Assembly: GCA_964621615.1 (NCBI GenBank)
Contig: CAZUMW010000025.1
Span: forward strand, 1 to 63,760
Origin: CAZUMW01 sp964621615
GTDB lineage: Bacteria; Desulfobacterota; WTBG01; CAIYCZ01; CAIRTM01
DNA length: 63,760 bases
Direction of reading: 5' to 3'
Part shown: positions 27,668-36,142 of the stretch, in pieces
Numbering within the stretch: the first letter of the stretch is position 1
How the letters are laid out: each line of letters starts with the position of its first letter
Made by a program: the position numbers and the translations under genes
Notes under the pieces: generated by a model
What the model saw: only the letters and a program-made list of their open reading frames with translations
What the model was told of the DNA's origin: nothing
Database searches by the model: none

Positions 27668-28282
27668 ATGGGCCTTTTCACAGGACAATTAAGCTATCTG
27701 CGCTACCGCGTTCCCGGCGGTCTTCCGGATACCCTGAAGGATTTCATTGCACAGAAGCTGAAAACGTTTGCGTTCAGGGAAATCGACCCCGGAAGCATGA
27801 TCGACAAATCCATCGGCTGGGTATCGGCAGAAAACATTGCATCAACGTTTTTTGACGATCTGCATTTTGCGCGCGATCCCTATATGGTATTTTCACTGCG
27901 GGTCGACGTCCGCCGAATCCCGCCGCTTGCCATGAAAGCCGCGCTGCTTAAAGAAGAATTAAAATATCGGGAGGCTTCAGGCAAGGAGCGCCTCACCAAA
28001 AAAGACAAAGACATGATTAAAGACGAAGTCTGGCAGCGGCTGATCAAAAAAGCCCTCCCCTGTCCTGCGGTTTATGACGTGTGCTGGAACACGTCAAGTG
28101 AAACCCTGCTGTTTTTTTCCACCAGCAAAAAAGCCAATGAGGATTTTGTCAATTTTTTTCATCGAAGCTTTGATGTAAAGCTCACCGCGCTGACCCCCGC
28201 AGTGCTCGCCGGGGTCGCAGCTGAGAAACACAACCCCTCTTTCGACATACGAAGCCTGGAGTCCGCGCTTATCAATGAATAA
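27668..28282 (+). CDS. rdgC: RdgC-family recombination-associated protein (short form)
   Basis: A 204-residue protein that I read as RdgC-like, a DNA-binding ring protein that restrains RecA. It begins MGLFTGQLSYLRYRVPGGLP, has a basic helical region (KEELKYREASGKERLTKKDK), and the conserved DEVWQRLIKKALP and LLFFSTSKKANEDFVNFFHRSF segments. It is about 100 residues shorter than E. coli RdgC, so it is the short type found in some other lineages. The start was chosen at ATG 27668 behind GGAGAATGCACC; the longer frame upstream begins with a hydrophobic stretch from untranslated DNA. The downstream gene overlaps it by 8 bp. Confidence 0.7.
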   Translation: MGLFTGQLSYLRYRVPGGLPDTLKDFIAQKLKTFAFREIDPGSMIDKSIGWVSAENIASTFFDDLHFARDPYMVFSLRVDVRRIPPLAMKAALLKEELKYREASGKERLTKKDKDMIKDEVWQRLIKKALPCPAVYDVCWNTSSETLLFFSTSKKANEDFVNFFHRSFDVKLTALTPAVLAGVAAEKHNPSFDIRSLESALINE

Positions 28283-28790
28283 CGACGACACACAAAAACA
28301 CACAGAGCTTGGGCGTGATTTTCTGACCTATCTGTGCTACAAAAGCGACAGCCAGGCAGGCAAATTCACCAGGCAGGGAGCCGGCGGCGTGCCGTTTTCG
28401 CTGTGGCTCGACGGGAAAATAGTGCTTGAAAACGACAATGATGTACCGCCGAACGTTGCCTCGCACTCAGGTGATGACTTTTCAAGCGATGTTTTAAAAT
28501 CAGCGCTTCGCTCCGGCAAAAAGGTGCGGGAGGCCCGCTTCAGGATAGAGCAGGCTGAAAACACCTGGATTTTCACCCTGCGGGGGGACCGCTTTGACAT
28601 TTCCGGCTTAAAGTGCGATCTCCCCCCGGTCGATGACCGCGACCAGCAGTTCATTACGCGAATAATCAGCACGGAAGCGCTGAACGATCTTCTTGACTCT
28701 CTGTATGAGGCTTTTTTACAGGACATCCAGGGCCCTTCATGGAAACGCACCGGGTATTCCGCATTTCAGTCATGGCTTAACACCCCCTAG
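28275..28790 (+). CDS. Uncharacterised protein, probable RdgC partner
   Basis: A 171-residue soluble protein with no signal peptide. Visible segments include LGRDFLTYLCYKSDSQAG, FSLWLDGKIVLENDND, and a C-terminal helix with LNDLLDSLYEAFLQD. The start overlaps the last codons of rdgC (8 bp), indicating translational coupling. The wording resembles the companion protein that often follows short-form rdgC genes. I have no function to give beyond a likely role with RdgC in recombination. Confidence 0.6.
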   Translation: MNNDDTQKHTELGRDFLTYLCYKSDSQAGKFTRQGAGGVPFSLWLDGKIVLENDNDVPPNVASHSGDDFSSDVLKSALRSGKKVREARFRIEQAENTWIFTLRGDRFDISGLKCDLPPVDDRDQQFITRIISTEALNDLLDSLYEAFLQDIQGPSWKRTGYSAFQSWLNTP

Positions 28791-28828
28791 ATAATATGTC
28801 ATTGTTTACTGCATAAGGAACAGCGATC

Positions 28829-30106
28829 ATGCTTGATATAAAATATGTTCGTGACCATATAGATCAGGTACAGGAAATGCTGAAGCGGCGCGGCAGCGAC
28901 ATTGACGCCGGCCTGTTTGAAAAAACTGATCAAAAGCGGCGTGACATCCTGCAGCAGCTTGAATCAATGCGCTCTGAACGCAACAGGCAGTCAGAGGAAA
29001 TCGGAAAGCTTAAAAAAGCAAAGCAGGATGTTCCGGAAGATAGCTTCCGCACAATGAAAGAGCTCTCTCAAACAATTAAAGAGCTTGAGGCGCAGATGAA
29101 GGACGCTGAGGAACAGACCCGGGCCTTTCTGCTCAATGTACCGAACATGCCGCACGAATCGGTACCGGAAGGTGCAGGTGAGCAGGACAACGTTCCTGTC
29201 CGGACGTGGGGAGAAAAGCCCGCGTTTTCCTTTACCCCGAAGGAGCATTTCGAAATCGGGGAGAATCTCGGCATTATCGATTTTGACACAGCAGCAAAAA
29301 TAACAGGCGCCAGATTCTGTCTTATGCGCGGCGCCGGAGCGCTCCTCGAGCGGGCCCTGATTAATTTCATGCTTGACATCCACACGCGCGAGCACACCTA
29401 CACAGAAACGCTTCCCCCGTTCATGGTCAACCGTACCGCTATGACCGGAACCGGCCAGCTGCCCAAATTTGAGCAGGACCTTTTTAAAATCGAGGGGTCC
29501 GACTTTTTTCTGATCCCAACCGCAGAGGTGCCCGTAACAAACATCCACCGGGAGGAAACGCTCAGCGAGGAAGGCTTGCCGATACACTATACGGCGTACA
29601 CCCCGTGCTTCAGAAGCGAAGCCGGCTCATATGGAAAGGACACGCGCGGCCTTATACGCCAGCACCAGTTCAACAAAGTCGAGCTGGTTAAATTCACTGC
29701 TCCGGAAACATCATACAGCGAGCTTGAAGGCCTGCTCTCCGATGCCGAAGAAATTCTAAGGCGGCTGGGCCTGCACTACCGGGTTGTCAATCTGTGCACC
29801 GGGGATCTGGGCTTTTCTGCAGCAAAAACCTATGACATCGAAGTGTGGCTGCCCGGACAGGGAGTGTATCGTGAAATTTCATCGTGCAGCAATTTTGAAA
29901 GCTTCCAGGCGCGGCGCGCCGGCATCCGCTTCCGCCGCAGGAATGCGAAAAAATCAGAGTTTGTCCACACGATTAACGGTTCCGGCCTTGCCGTCGGCAG
30001 AACGCTGGTAGCGGTGCTCGAAAATTACCAGCAGGCCGACGGATCTGTCATTATTCCCGAGGCGCTGCGCCCGTATACGCACGGCCTTGACAAAATCACT
30101 CTCTGA
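28829..30106 (+). CDS. serS: Seryl-tRNA synthetase
   Basis: A 425-residue class II synthetase that charges tRNA-Ser with serine. The N-terminal two-helix coiled-coil arm spans about 1-110 (MLDIKYVRDHIDQVQEML; heptad-rich KELEAQMKDAEEQ). Catalytic motif 1 lies near 160-190. Motif 2 covers CFRSEAGSYGKDTRGLIRQHQF, shown here as its start CFRSEAGSYGKD, with the serine-binding TAEVPVTN before it. Motif 3 is NGSGLAVGRTLVAVLEN. All are intact and the length is standard. A ribosome site (AAGGAACAG) precedes the ATG. Two serine tRNA genes follow 120 bp downstream on the same strand, so enzyme and substrates may share regulation. Confidence 0.97.
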   Translation: MLDIKYVRDHIDQVQEMLKRRGSDIDAGLFEKTDQKRRDILQQLESMRSERNRQSEEIGKLKKAKQDVPEDSFRTMKELSQTIKELEAQMKDAEEQTRAFLLNVPNMPHESVPEGAGEQDNVPVRTWGEKPAFSFTPKEHFEIGENLGIIDFDTAAKITGARFCLMRGAGALLERALINFMLDIHTREHTYTETLPPFMVNRTAMTGTGQLPKFEQDLFKIEGSDFFLIPTAEVPVTNIHREETLSEEGLPIHYTAYTPCFRSEAGSYGKDTRGLIRQHQFNKVELVKFTAPETSYSELEGLLSDAEEILRRLGLHYRVVNLCTGDLGFSAAKTYDIEVWLPGQGVYREISSCSNFESFQARRAGIRFRRRNAKKSEFVHTINGSGLAVGRTLVAVLENYQQADGSVIIPEALRPYTHGLDKITL

Positions 30107-30224
30107 AGGCGTGCTCTCACATACGAATACAAAAACGTATACCCATGGGCATTGCCTGGCATGATTTATGCGCTTGACTCATACTCCAAATAATGATAAT
30201 TTTATAAATTAACATAAAATTTTC

Positions 30225-30317
30225 GGAGGGATGGCCGAGTGGTTTAAGGCGGCGGTCTTGAAAACCGTTGTCCCGTTGGTAGCGGGACCGTGGGTTCGAA
30301 TCCTACTCCCTCCGCCA
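30225..30317 (+). tRNA. tRNA-Ser (anticodon TGA)
   Basis: A 93-nt type II tRNA. Acceptor stem GGAGGGA pairs with TCCCTCC, followed by discriminator G and encoded CCA. The anticodon loop CTTGAAA carries TGA. The long variable arm (GTCCCGTTGGTAGCGGGAC) and the GGTTCGAATCC T-arm are standard for serine. Confidence 0.97.
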
Positions 30318-30336
30318 CATTGAAAAATTTTCCGGT

Positions 30337-30430
30337 GGAGAGATGGCCGAGTCGGCTGAAGGCGCTCGCCTGCTAAGCGAGTGTACACTCATAAGGTGTA
30401 CCGAGGGTTCGAATCCCTCTCTCTCCGCCA
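30337..30430 (+). tRNA. tRNA-Ser (anticodon GCT)
   Basis: A 94-nt type II tRNA directly after the previous one (19-bp gap). Acceptor GGAGAGA pairs with TCTCTCC, with discriminator G and encoded CCA. The anticodon stem CTCGC/GCGAG encloses CTGCTAA, anticodon GCT. The variable arm is TGTACACTCATAAGGTGTACC-like and the T-arm is GGGTTCGAATCCC. Confidence 0.97.
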
Positions 30431-30457
30431 TTTTTTTACCCCCTCCGCAGATCAAAC

Positions 30458-30730
30458 GTGTCCACAATAAATTAAAGCATTAAACAAAAGCCGGTTCGGG
30501 CAGGTCTCTGCGCAGCCGCCGCCATATAAAACCTCACTTCATGGACGGCCCGATAACTCTCAATGTACTCAGTAACAGGCATTTTGCAGGAATTATCCCA
30601 AACAGCAACTTCCTCCGGGCCGTGTATCTGCTGAAATGTAACGGCACATGCCGTTCCATAACCTTTTCACGTTTTGCGGGGGCTTTGCAGAGCCCCGCCT
30701 GAACCGGCTTCATTGCATTATTTTGGACAC
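30458..30730 (-). mobile_element. MITE-like element, copy B (273 bp), inverted relative to copy A
   Basis: The ends are GTGTCCACAATAA (left) and TTATTTTGGACAC (right). The subterminal arms AAAGCCGGTTCGGGCAGG and GAAGCCGGTTCAGGCGGG are inverted copies, making total inverted repeats of about 55 bp. The interior contains the perfect palindrome AACGGCATGTGCCGTT. It aligns over its whole length with copy A when reversed. A 37-codon frame inside it is broken in copy A. It inserted 28 bp after the second serine tRNA. Just beyond its right end a further GTGTCCA follows, giving TGGACACCAGTGTCCA, possibly a trace of another copy. Confidence 0.75.
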
Positions 30731-31002
30731 CAGTGTCCACAGCTATTTCCCTATTAACGGCTTTCCCGTTTGCATTCAAAAATGGCAGGACATCCCTTCG
30801 GCCATGGTGACTTATCCGTATGCAGCATTTCTTTGTACCGAAACAGCTCTCCCGGGGGGATAGATGCCGTCGGAACAGCCGTTTCGCCCCCCTTGCAATA
30901 CACGAATTTATAATTCAAGATATTCGCATAATATACCGAAAAATTTATAATAAACTGTTGCTCTTTTTACGCTTCACAATAAACATCGGCCTCCTTATTG
31001 GT
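30731..31002. other. 272-bp leader region before the adenylate cyclase gene
   Basis: Non-coding region between MITE copy B and the cyclase start. An in-frame open extension of the cyclase reaches back to 30820, but its composition does not look like protein and there is no ribosome site. No clear promoter was identified. Confidence 0.4.
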
Positions 31003-33708
31003 ATGTCAAAAACAACCACCCAAACCGGCGCCCCTTCAGAAAAGACGGCTGTTCCGTCAGCAGATGCATCTCAAGCCGCCGGCAACAAAAAGATTGCCAT
31101 CCTCTTCACCGACGTGAAAGGATCTTCTGCTTTTTACAAATCCCACGGCAATATAGCCGGACGGATCATGATACAAAAGCTCAACGACATGCTGTTTCCC
31201 ATTGTCCGGGCCTATCACGGCAAAGTGGTCAAAACGATCGGCGATGCAATCATGGCGTACTTCGATTCGGCAACGGACGCTCTCTGGGCTGCAATCGGGA
31301 TGCAGAAGCGGCTTTCCGCCCACAACCGCGAGCATGACCGCGACGACGAGCAGCTGCTCATCCGGGTCGCGGTTAACTACGGCTACGGGCTGGTGGAGGA
31401 AAAAGATGTATACGGCGATGTTGTAAACATTGCCGGAAAAGTAATAAACATCTGCGAAGCTCAGCAAATACTGGTAACCGAAGCGTTCTATGAGAAAACA
31501 AAAAGCATAAAATCCATCTCATTTTCCCCGGTTGACAAAGGCGCCGGCACGGAACATCTCCAGTCTGTGCCGCTCTATCAGATAAACTGGGAAAAAGCCG
31601 CTGACAAAGAGGATCAATCATTCCTGTTTGTGCTCGCACTGCTTATTGACAAAACGGATGGCGTGGCTGTTTCGCGAACCGACGCGCACACGTTTGCCCC
31701 CCTAATCGGCCAGCATGCAGACAATGTTCTGAGAGAGTACAACGAGCGGATAATCGCCGCATTCAGCAGCGCTGAGACCTGTCTGGACTGCACATATAAA
31801 ATTATTAACACGTGCCTGAAAGCCGCCGGACAGGGAGATGCACTTCCCGCAGTCTCAAGAATAGCGGTTCACGCAATTAACAAGCAGGTGGTTCAGGAGC
31901 AGGATATTCTGGAGATTCAGGCCGAAGCGGACAGCGCCCTGCAATGCGCTGACCCCTATGACATCGTTATCACCCAAAAAGGATACCAGAGCCTTCCGGC
32001 GGAGCTCAGGCGCCAGTGCACAAAGATCAAAGCAGGCGCGGAAGGCGGCCTGTATGTTTTTCTCGGGGCTCCCGCACCGGATCGCCCGTGCATTCTTACG
32101 CCCATCTCAACTCAGGCAGCTGCAGCGCACAATGTGCCGCTGTGCTTTTATTGCGGCAGCACCGACCACCCTGCTCAGCGATGCCCGTCAAAACACATTC
32201 GAGGCCAGACAACGCACATCGATACGCTCTGCTATATGCCGGCCGCACAGATTAAGCGTATTTTTGCAGAGCACTGTGCCGATGTAACAAGCCCTCTCCA
32301 GAACGTTTCTGAAGAAAACCGCTTTGATGTCCTGTTTGACGAAAAGAAAAAAGATCCATACAGCCTGTGCTTTTTTTCTTTTTACGAGATAACCCAGCCG
32401 TTTCAGCTGCGCTCGCTCGATATGCTGTATGAAAACAAAACGCGGCGGGAGGCCATTCGCGCACGAAGGCAGGGCCCGATGCTTATGGGGGAGGACTGCC
32501 TCCGGGTCGGAAGGCTTTCAGAGGCAGGGACCTGGTTTGACAAAGCGCTCAAAGAGCAGCCGCAGGATCACACCATATACATCATGCTCGGCCTTGTGTG
32601 TATAGAAATGGAGGATCCGCAAAAAGGCATTTCCCTTTTTGAAAAGGCACTGTCTTTTTCACTTCCGAAGCTTTCCGAACAGTGCATACGGATGTGGGTC
32701 GCCCGCACGTACGAAATCTTCGGCGCACTGCCGCACGCCATCAAGGAGGTCGACAAAGTGCTCGCTCTCGCCCCTCAGTGGAGTGAGGCGATTTATTACA
32801 AGGGGATCCTGGAGGTCAAATCAGGAAACCTCAACAGGGCGCTCCCGATATTCAAAAAGCTGCTTCGCCAATCGCCGCGGTGGTACCTTATGCTCGCCCT
32901 TAATCCGCATCTGCATTCCGCCCGCGCACCGCTTGCTGCACTGCTGAACAAAGAGCTCTTTTCAATACGCAGCGGTGCAGAAAAAAGCATTACCAGCCTT
33001 TCAGCCGCCGTCGCAAAATACAGCGGCTGGTTCGGCAGTGCGGATGAGGATTTCAATCATGCCCGCGAGCTGCAGAAAAAAGCCATGGCTCTTCGCGAAA
33101 CCGGCAGCATTGCCGGGCTTATGGACATACCGGCCTACGAGCTGAATGCGCAGCAGCTTATTAATCGGGCGCTCACAGCACGCACACTGAATCTGCAAAA
33201 AAAGATATCCGCATTCAAAAAGCATGTGCACATCTACAATGATTACCTTTCGCGCTTTCCATACCCCTCCTTTTTGTCAAAAAAAGATTTTCGGCTCAGG
33301 GACACCTTCAGCAAATCCCTTAAAAACGCGCAGCAGCACGCTGACAGGCAGCCTCCGCCCAGCCCGGAAGAAGCAAAAAAGCTCATTTCAGCCCTTGAGC
33401 ATGAATCGGCGGTGCTGACCGCTAACCGGTACCGGCTGGACATGATAAAAAAGCTGCTGTTCGCCTGTGAGTGCACCGGAAAGTCATGTGTTGCTTTTCT
33501 TGTTAGCGCGCTGATAACCGCATCCTGCTTTTCAGGCATACTGCTTCTCTACCAGGGCTATGAGTATTCACTCAGCTCGATAACAGCTGAAAAGTTTTTT
33601 GACATTACACAGTTCGGGGCGGTTGCAGGCAGCTTTTTCGGTATAATCGGCGCCATTATGTGGCTTGCAAAAAGCTATAACACTATACATAACAAGCTGG
33701 AAATATGA
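31003..33708 (+). CDS. Class III adenylate cyclase with zinc knuckle, TPR and membrane anchor
   Basis: A 901-residue multidomain protein. Residues about 28-195 form a class III cyclase: metal ligands Asp37 (LFTDVKGSS) and Asp81 (KTIGDAIMAYF), and the adenine-specifying KDVYGDVVNIAG. The transition-state Arg is replaced by Lys (AGKV), so activity may be reduced. Residues about 205-360 look like a second, degenerate cyclase fold. At 381-394 a CX2CX4HX4C zinc knuckle (CFYCGSTDHPAQRC) appears, rare in bacteria. Residues about 490-680 carry TPR units (LSEAGTWFDKALKEQPQDH). Two transmembrane helices near 835-900 anchor the C-terminus. The prepilin peptidase gene starts within its last codons. The start at 31003 lacks a clear ribosome site. 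Confidence 0.8.
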   Translation: MSKTTTQTGAPSEKTAVPSADASQAAGNKKIAILFTDVKGSSAFYKSHGNIAGRIMIQKLNDMLFPIVRAYHGKVVKTIGDAIMAYFDSATDALWAAIGMQKRLSAHNREHDRDDEQLLIRVAVNYGYGLVEEKDVYGDVVNIAGKVINICEAQQILVTEAFYEKTKSIKSISFSPVDKGAGTEHLQSVPLYQINWEKAADKEDQSFLFVLALLIDKTDGVAVSRTDAHTFAPLIGQHADNVLREYNERIIAAFSSAETCLDCTYKIINTCLKAAGQGDALPAVSRIAVHAINKQVVQEQDILEIQAEADSALQCADPYDIVITQKGYQSLPAELRRQCTKIKAGAEGGLYVFLGAPAPDRPCILTPISTQAAAAHNVPLCFYCGSTDHPAQRCPSKHIRGQTTHIDTLCYMPAAQIKRIFAEHCADVTSPLQNVSEENRFDVLFDEKKKDPYSLCFFSFYEITQPFQLRSLDMLYENKTRREAIRARRQGPMLMGEDCLRVGRLSEAGTWFDKALKEQPQDHTIYIMLGLVCIEMEDPQKGISLFEKALSFSLPKLSEQCIRMWVARTYEIFGALPHAIKEVDKVLALAPQWSEAIYYKGILEVKSGNLNRALPIFKKLLRQSPRWYLMLALNPHLHSARAPLAALLNKELFSIRSGAEKSITSLSAAVAKYSGWFGSADEDFNHARELQKKAMALRETGSIAGLMDIPAYELNAQQLINRALTARTLNLQKKISAFKKHVHIYNDYLSRFPYPSFLSKKDFRLRDTFSKSLKNAQQHADRQPPPSPEEAKKLISALEHESAVLTANRYRLDMIKKLLFACECTGKSCVAFLVSALITASCFSGILLLYQGYEYSLSSITAEKFFDITQFGAVAGSFFGIIGAIMWLAKSYNTIHNKLEI

Positions 33709-34487
33709 ATATCATGGATAACACAACCATTATGTGTATACTGTTTGTGCTTGGCAGTATTATCGGAAGCTTCCTGAATGTCTGCATAGTTCGCCTGCCT
33801 GAAAAGCAGTCTATCGTCTTCCCCGGGTCACACTGCCCCCGCTGCAAAACCCCGATCCCCTTTTACTGGAACATCCCGCTGGTCAGCTATATTCTTCTCG
33901 GCGCCCGGTGCCGGCATTGCGGAGAGCCCATCTCCTTCAGGTATTTTGTCGTTGAGCTGGCAAGCGCCCTGACAGCGGCGGGCCTGTTTTTACACTTCGG
34001 ATTAACGCTCGCCTATGCGGCGGCGTTTGTGTTTACAGCAGCTTTGCTTGTAATAACATTCATTGATCTTACGCATCAGATTATACCCGACAGCATAAGC
34101 CTTCCGGGCATTCCGCTCTGTTTTGCCTGCTCTTTCATGGTGCCCTGGACCACACCGCTTATGTCCCTGCTTGGCATAGTGGTCGGCGGGGGGACGCTGT
34201 ATGTTTTTGCCGCCGGATATAAGCTGCTGACCGGCATAGACGGTATGGGCGGGGGAGATATAAAGCTGCTTGCCATGGCTGGGGCCTTTCTCGGCTGGAA
34301 GGGCGCTCTTACCGCGCTGATTGTAGGCGCGCTGAGCGGCAGCATCGTCGGCGTAGCCGTGATGGCGGCCAAAGGGAAAAATATGAAATACGCTATCCCG
34401 TTCGGCCCTTTTCTGGCATTCGGATCATTTTGTGCTTTACTGTGGGGCGAGCGGCTGATCAGCTGGTACCTTGCCATTGGAAGCTGA
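33705..34487 (+). CDS. pilD: Prepilin peptidase / type 4 prepilin methylase
   Basis: A 260-residue inner-membrane aspartic protease of family A24 that cleaves prepilin leaders and usually N-methylates the new end. The N-terminal domain has GSFLNVCIVRLPE and two CxxC pairs (HCPRCKTPIP; ARCRHCGEPISF) that bind zinc. The catalytic aspartates are in FIDLTHQIIPD and GMGGGDIKL. Seven to eight hydrophobic helices follow the usual pattern. It overlaps the cyclase stop by 4 bp (ATGA), so it is translationally coupled. The sensor kinase and NtrC-like regulator genes come next, giving a pilus/secretion-type cluster although no pilin is in the window. Confidence 0.93.
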   Translation: MNIMDNTTIMCILFVLGSIIGSFLNVCIVRLPEKQSIVFPGSHCPRCKTPIPFYWNIPLVSYILLGARCRHCGEPISFRYFVVELASALTAAGLFLHFGLTLAYAAAFVFTAALLVITFIDLTHQIIPDSISLPGIPLCFACSFMVPWTTPLMSLLGIVVGGGTLYVFAAGYKLLTGIDGMGGGDIKLLAMAGAFLGWKGALTALIVGALSGSIVGVAVMAAKGKNMKYAIPFGPFLAFGSFCALLWGERLISWYLAIGS

Positions 34488-34560
34488 CCGTCATCGCAGC
34501 ACATGCAATTTTACATATTGGCGCCCCGCAGATCAAGTCACTGAACAACACCGCTGCACT

Positions 34561-36072
34561 ATGACACTTGGACTCAGGACTACGATCCTCATAAACATTG
34601 TTTTTCTTATACTGCTGGCTTCCGGGCTTATAAGCCTTGTGGTGCTGCGCGTCATGGAGCACGAGGTATATGACCTGAACCGCAAAGCAGGTGAAGACGT
34701 TCTTTTTGCAATTAAAGCGGGCATCAAACGGATCGCCGCATCCTGTTCCGCAGCAGGCAGGGGCCCAGCAGGAGACGCTGCGCTGGCTGACTTTTTTGAC
34801 ACTTTCATACAAACCGGCAGATGCCGCCAGATCAGCCTTGTTGACAGCAAACTGAACATTATCGCTGATGCCGGTACAAAAAAATCACCGATGCCCGGCA
34901 ACGAGCAGACGGTACGCACAGCACTCGCAAATCGCCTGATTACCGCGCGCCGGATTGCCGGAGGCGACCCCCGCATGATCATTGCCGATCCGGTTTATTA
35001 TCCCCCCGGCAATCTTGCAGTGATTCGTGCCGTTTTTTCTGTGCGCCCCCTCCAGCAGCGTATTTCCCGGGCGTTTAATATTATTCTGCTGTATATCGCC
35101 TGCGACGCCGCGGTGCTTATTGCGTTCGGCACCTTTTTGCTGTCGCGGTATGTTGTCACGCCCGTGCGCCGCCTTATTGCGCTCACTGAGCGCCTTGCAG
35201 AGGGGCGCCTTGACGGCCTTCCGCTTTTCATGTCGAAAAAAAATGAAATCGAAAAACTCTCGGTCGGGCTTACCACCATGGCCGATAAGCTCCGGCACGA
35301 GCGCGAAACCATACAGCAGCAGCTTGAGACGCTGGAGAACAAAAACCGGCAGCTGGAAACAGCGCACCGGGAAATACTTCAGTCCGAGAAGCTCGCCTCT
35401 ATCGGCCGGCTTGCTTCAGGCATTGCACATGAAATCGGAAACCCTGCAGGCATTCTTCTCGGGTACATCCACATGCTGCGAAGCGGCGAGCTTGATTCCG
35501 GGAAAAGGGACGACTATTTGAAACGCATGCAGTCTGAAGCCGAGCGCTTAAACGGTGTTATTCGAGATCTGCTTGACTATGCACAACCCTCATCCCGGGA
35601 TTCGGGTCCGGTCAACATCAACACTGCGATACAGGATTGCCTATCCCTTGTGGGCTGCCAGAAAGAATTCTCTTCCATAAAAATAGCCCTCAGCCTCGAG
35701 GAAGGCCTCCCCCCCGTATATGGCAACGAAAAGCTCATCAAGCAGATGCTTGTAAATCTTCTGCTCAATGCAAAAGACGCAATGCCGGCAGGCGGACGCC
35801 TTTCCGTATCGACCTCATTCGAAACTGCCGCCGGCGGCGATGCTGCATGCATCGCCATAGCGGATACCGGTGACGGCATCGCGCCGCAGGACCGTAAAAA
35901 AATTTTCGATCCCTTTTTCACCACAAAGGAGCAGGGCAAAGGGACCGGGCTTGGTTTGTCTAATGTCCATCGCATTGTCGAGCTGCTCGGAGGGACGATA
36001 CATGTTGACAGCACGCCGGGCAGCGGCTCGTTATTTATGATACGCATTCCGGTCAGCGGAAACGGGCAGTAG
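34561..36072 (+). CDS. Sensor histidine kinase (NtrB/PilS-like)
   Basis: A 503-residue membrane kinase. Transmembrane helix at about 10-32, periplasmic part about 33-170, second helix about 175-198, HAMP about 199-252, coiled coil about 253-280. The phosphoacceptor His290 lies in GIAHEIGNPAG. The ATPase domain shows VNLLLNAKDAMP, IADTGDGIAP and GKGTGLGLSNVH. The start was placed at ATG 34561; the longer frame begins in the preceding intergenic bases. Its partner is almost certainly the sigma-54 response regulator gene 70 bp downstream. Confidence 0.9.
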   Translation: MTLGLRTTILINIVFLILLASGLISLVVLRVMEHEVYDLNRKAGEDVLFAIKAGIKRIAASCSAAGRGPAGDAALADFFDTFIQTGRCRQISLVDSKLNIIADAGTKKSPMPGNEQTVRTALANRLITARRIAGGDPRMIIADPVYYPPGNLAVIRAVFSVRPLQQRISRAFNIILLYIACDAAVLIAFGTFLLSRYVVTPVRRLIALTERLAEGRLDGLPLFMSKKNEIEKLSVGLTTMADKLRHERETIQQQLETLENKNRQLETAHREILQSEKLASIGRLASGIAHEIGNPAGILLGYIHMLRSGELDSGKRDDYLKRMQSEAERLNGVIRDLLDYAQPSSRDSGPVNINTAIQDCLSLVGCQKEFSSIKIALSLEEGLPPVYGNEKLIKQMLVNLLLNAKDAMPAGGRLSVSTSFETAAGGDAACIAIADTGDGIAPQDRKKIFDPFFTTKEQGKGTGLGLSNVHRIVELLGGTIHVDSTPGSGSLFMIRIPVSGNGQ

Positions 36073-36142
36073 CACCCCCTCCCCCGCTTCCGCACCGAAT
36101 GAAGAGTTACCTATAATTATTCTTATAATTGAGGGGCATTTC

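Noticed and set aside
30820..31002. Longer N-terminus for the adenylate cyclase
   Set aside because: The extension reads as untranslated DNA, lacks a ribosome site and precedes a normal cyclase start.
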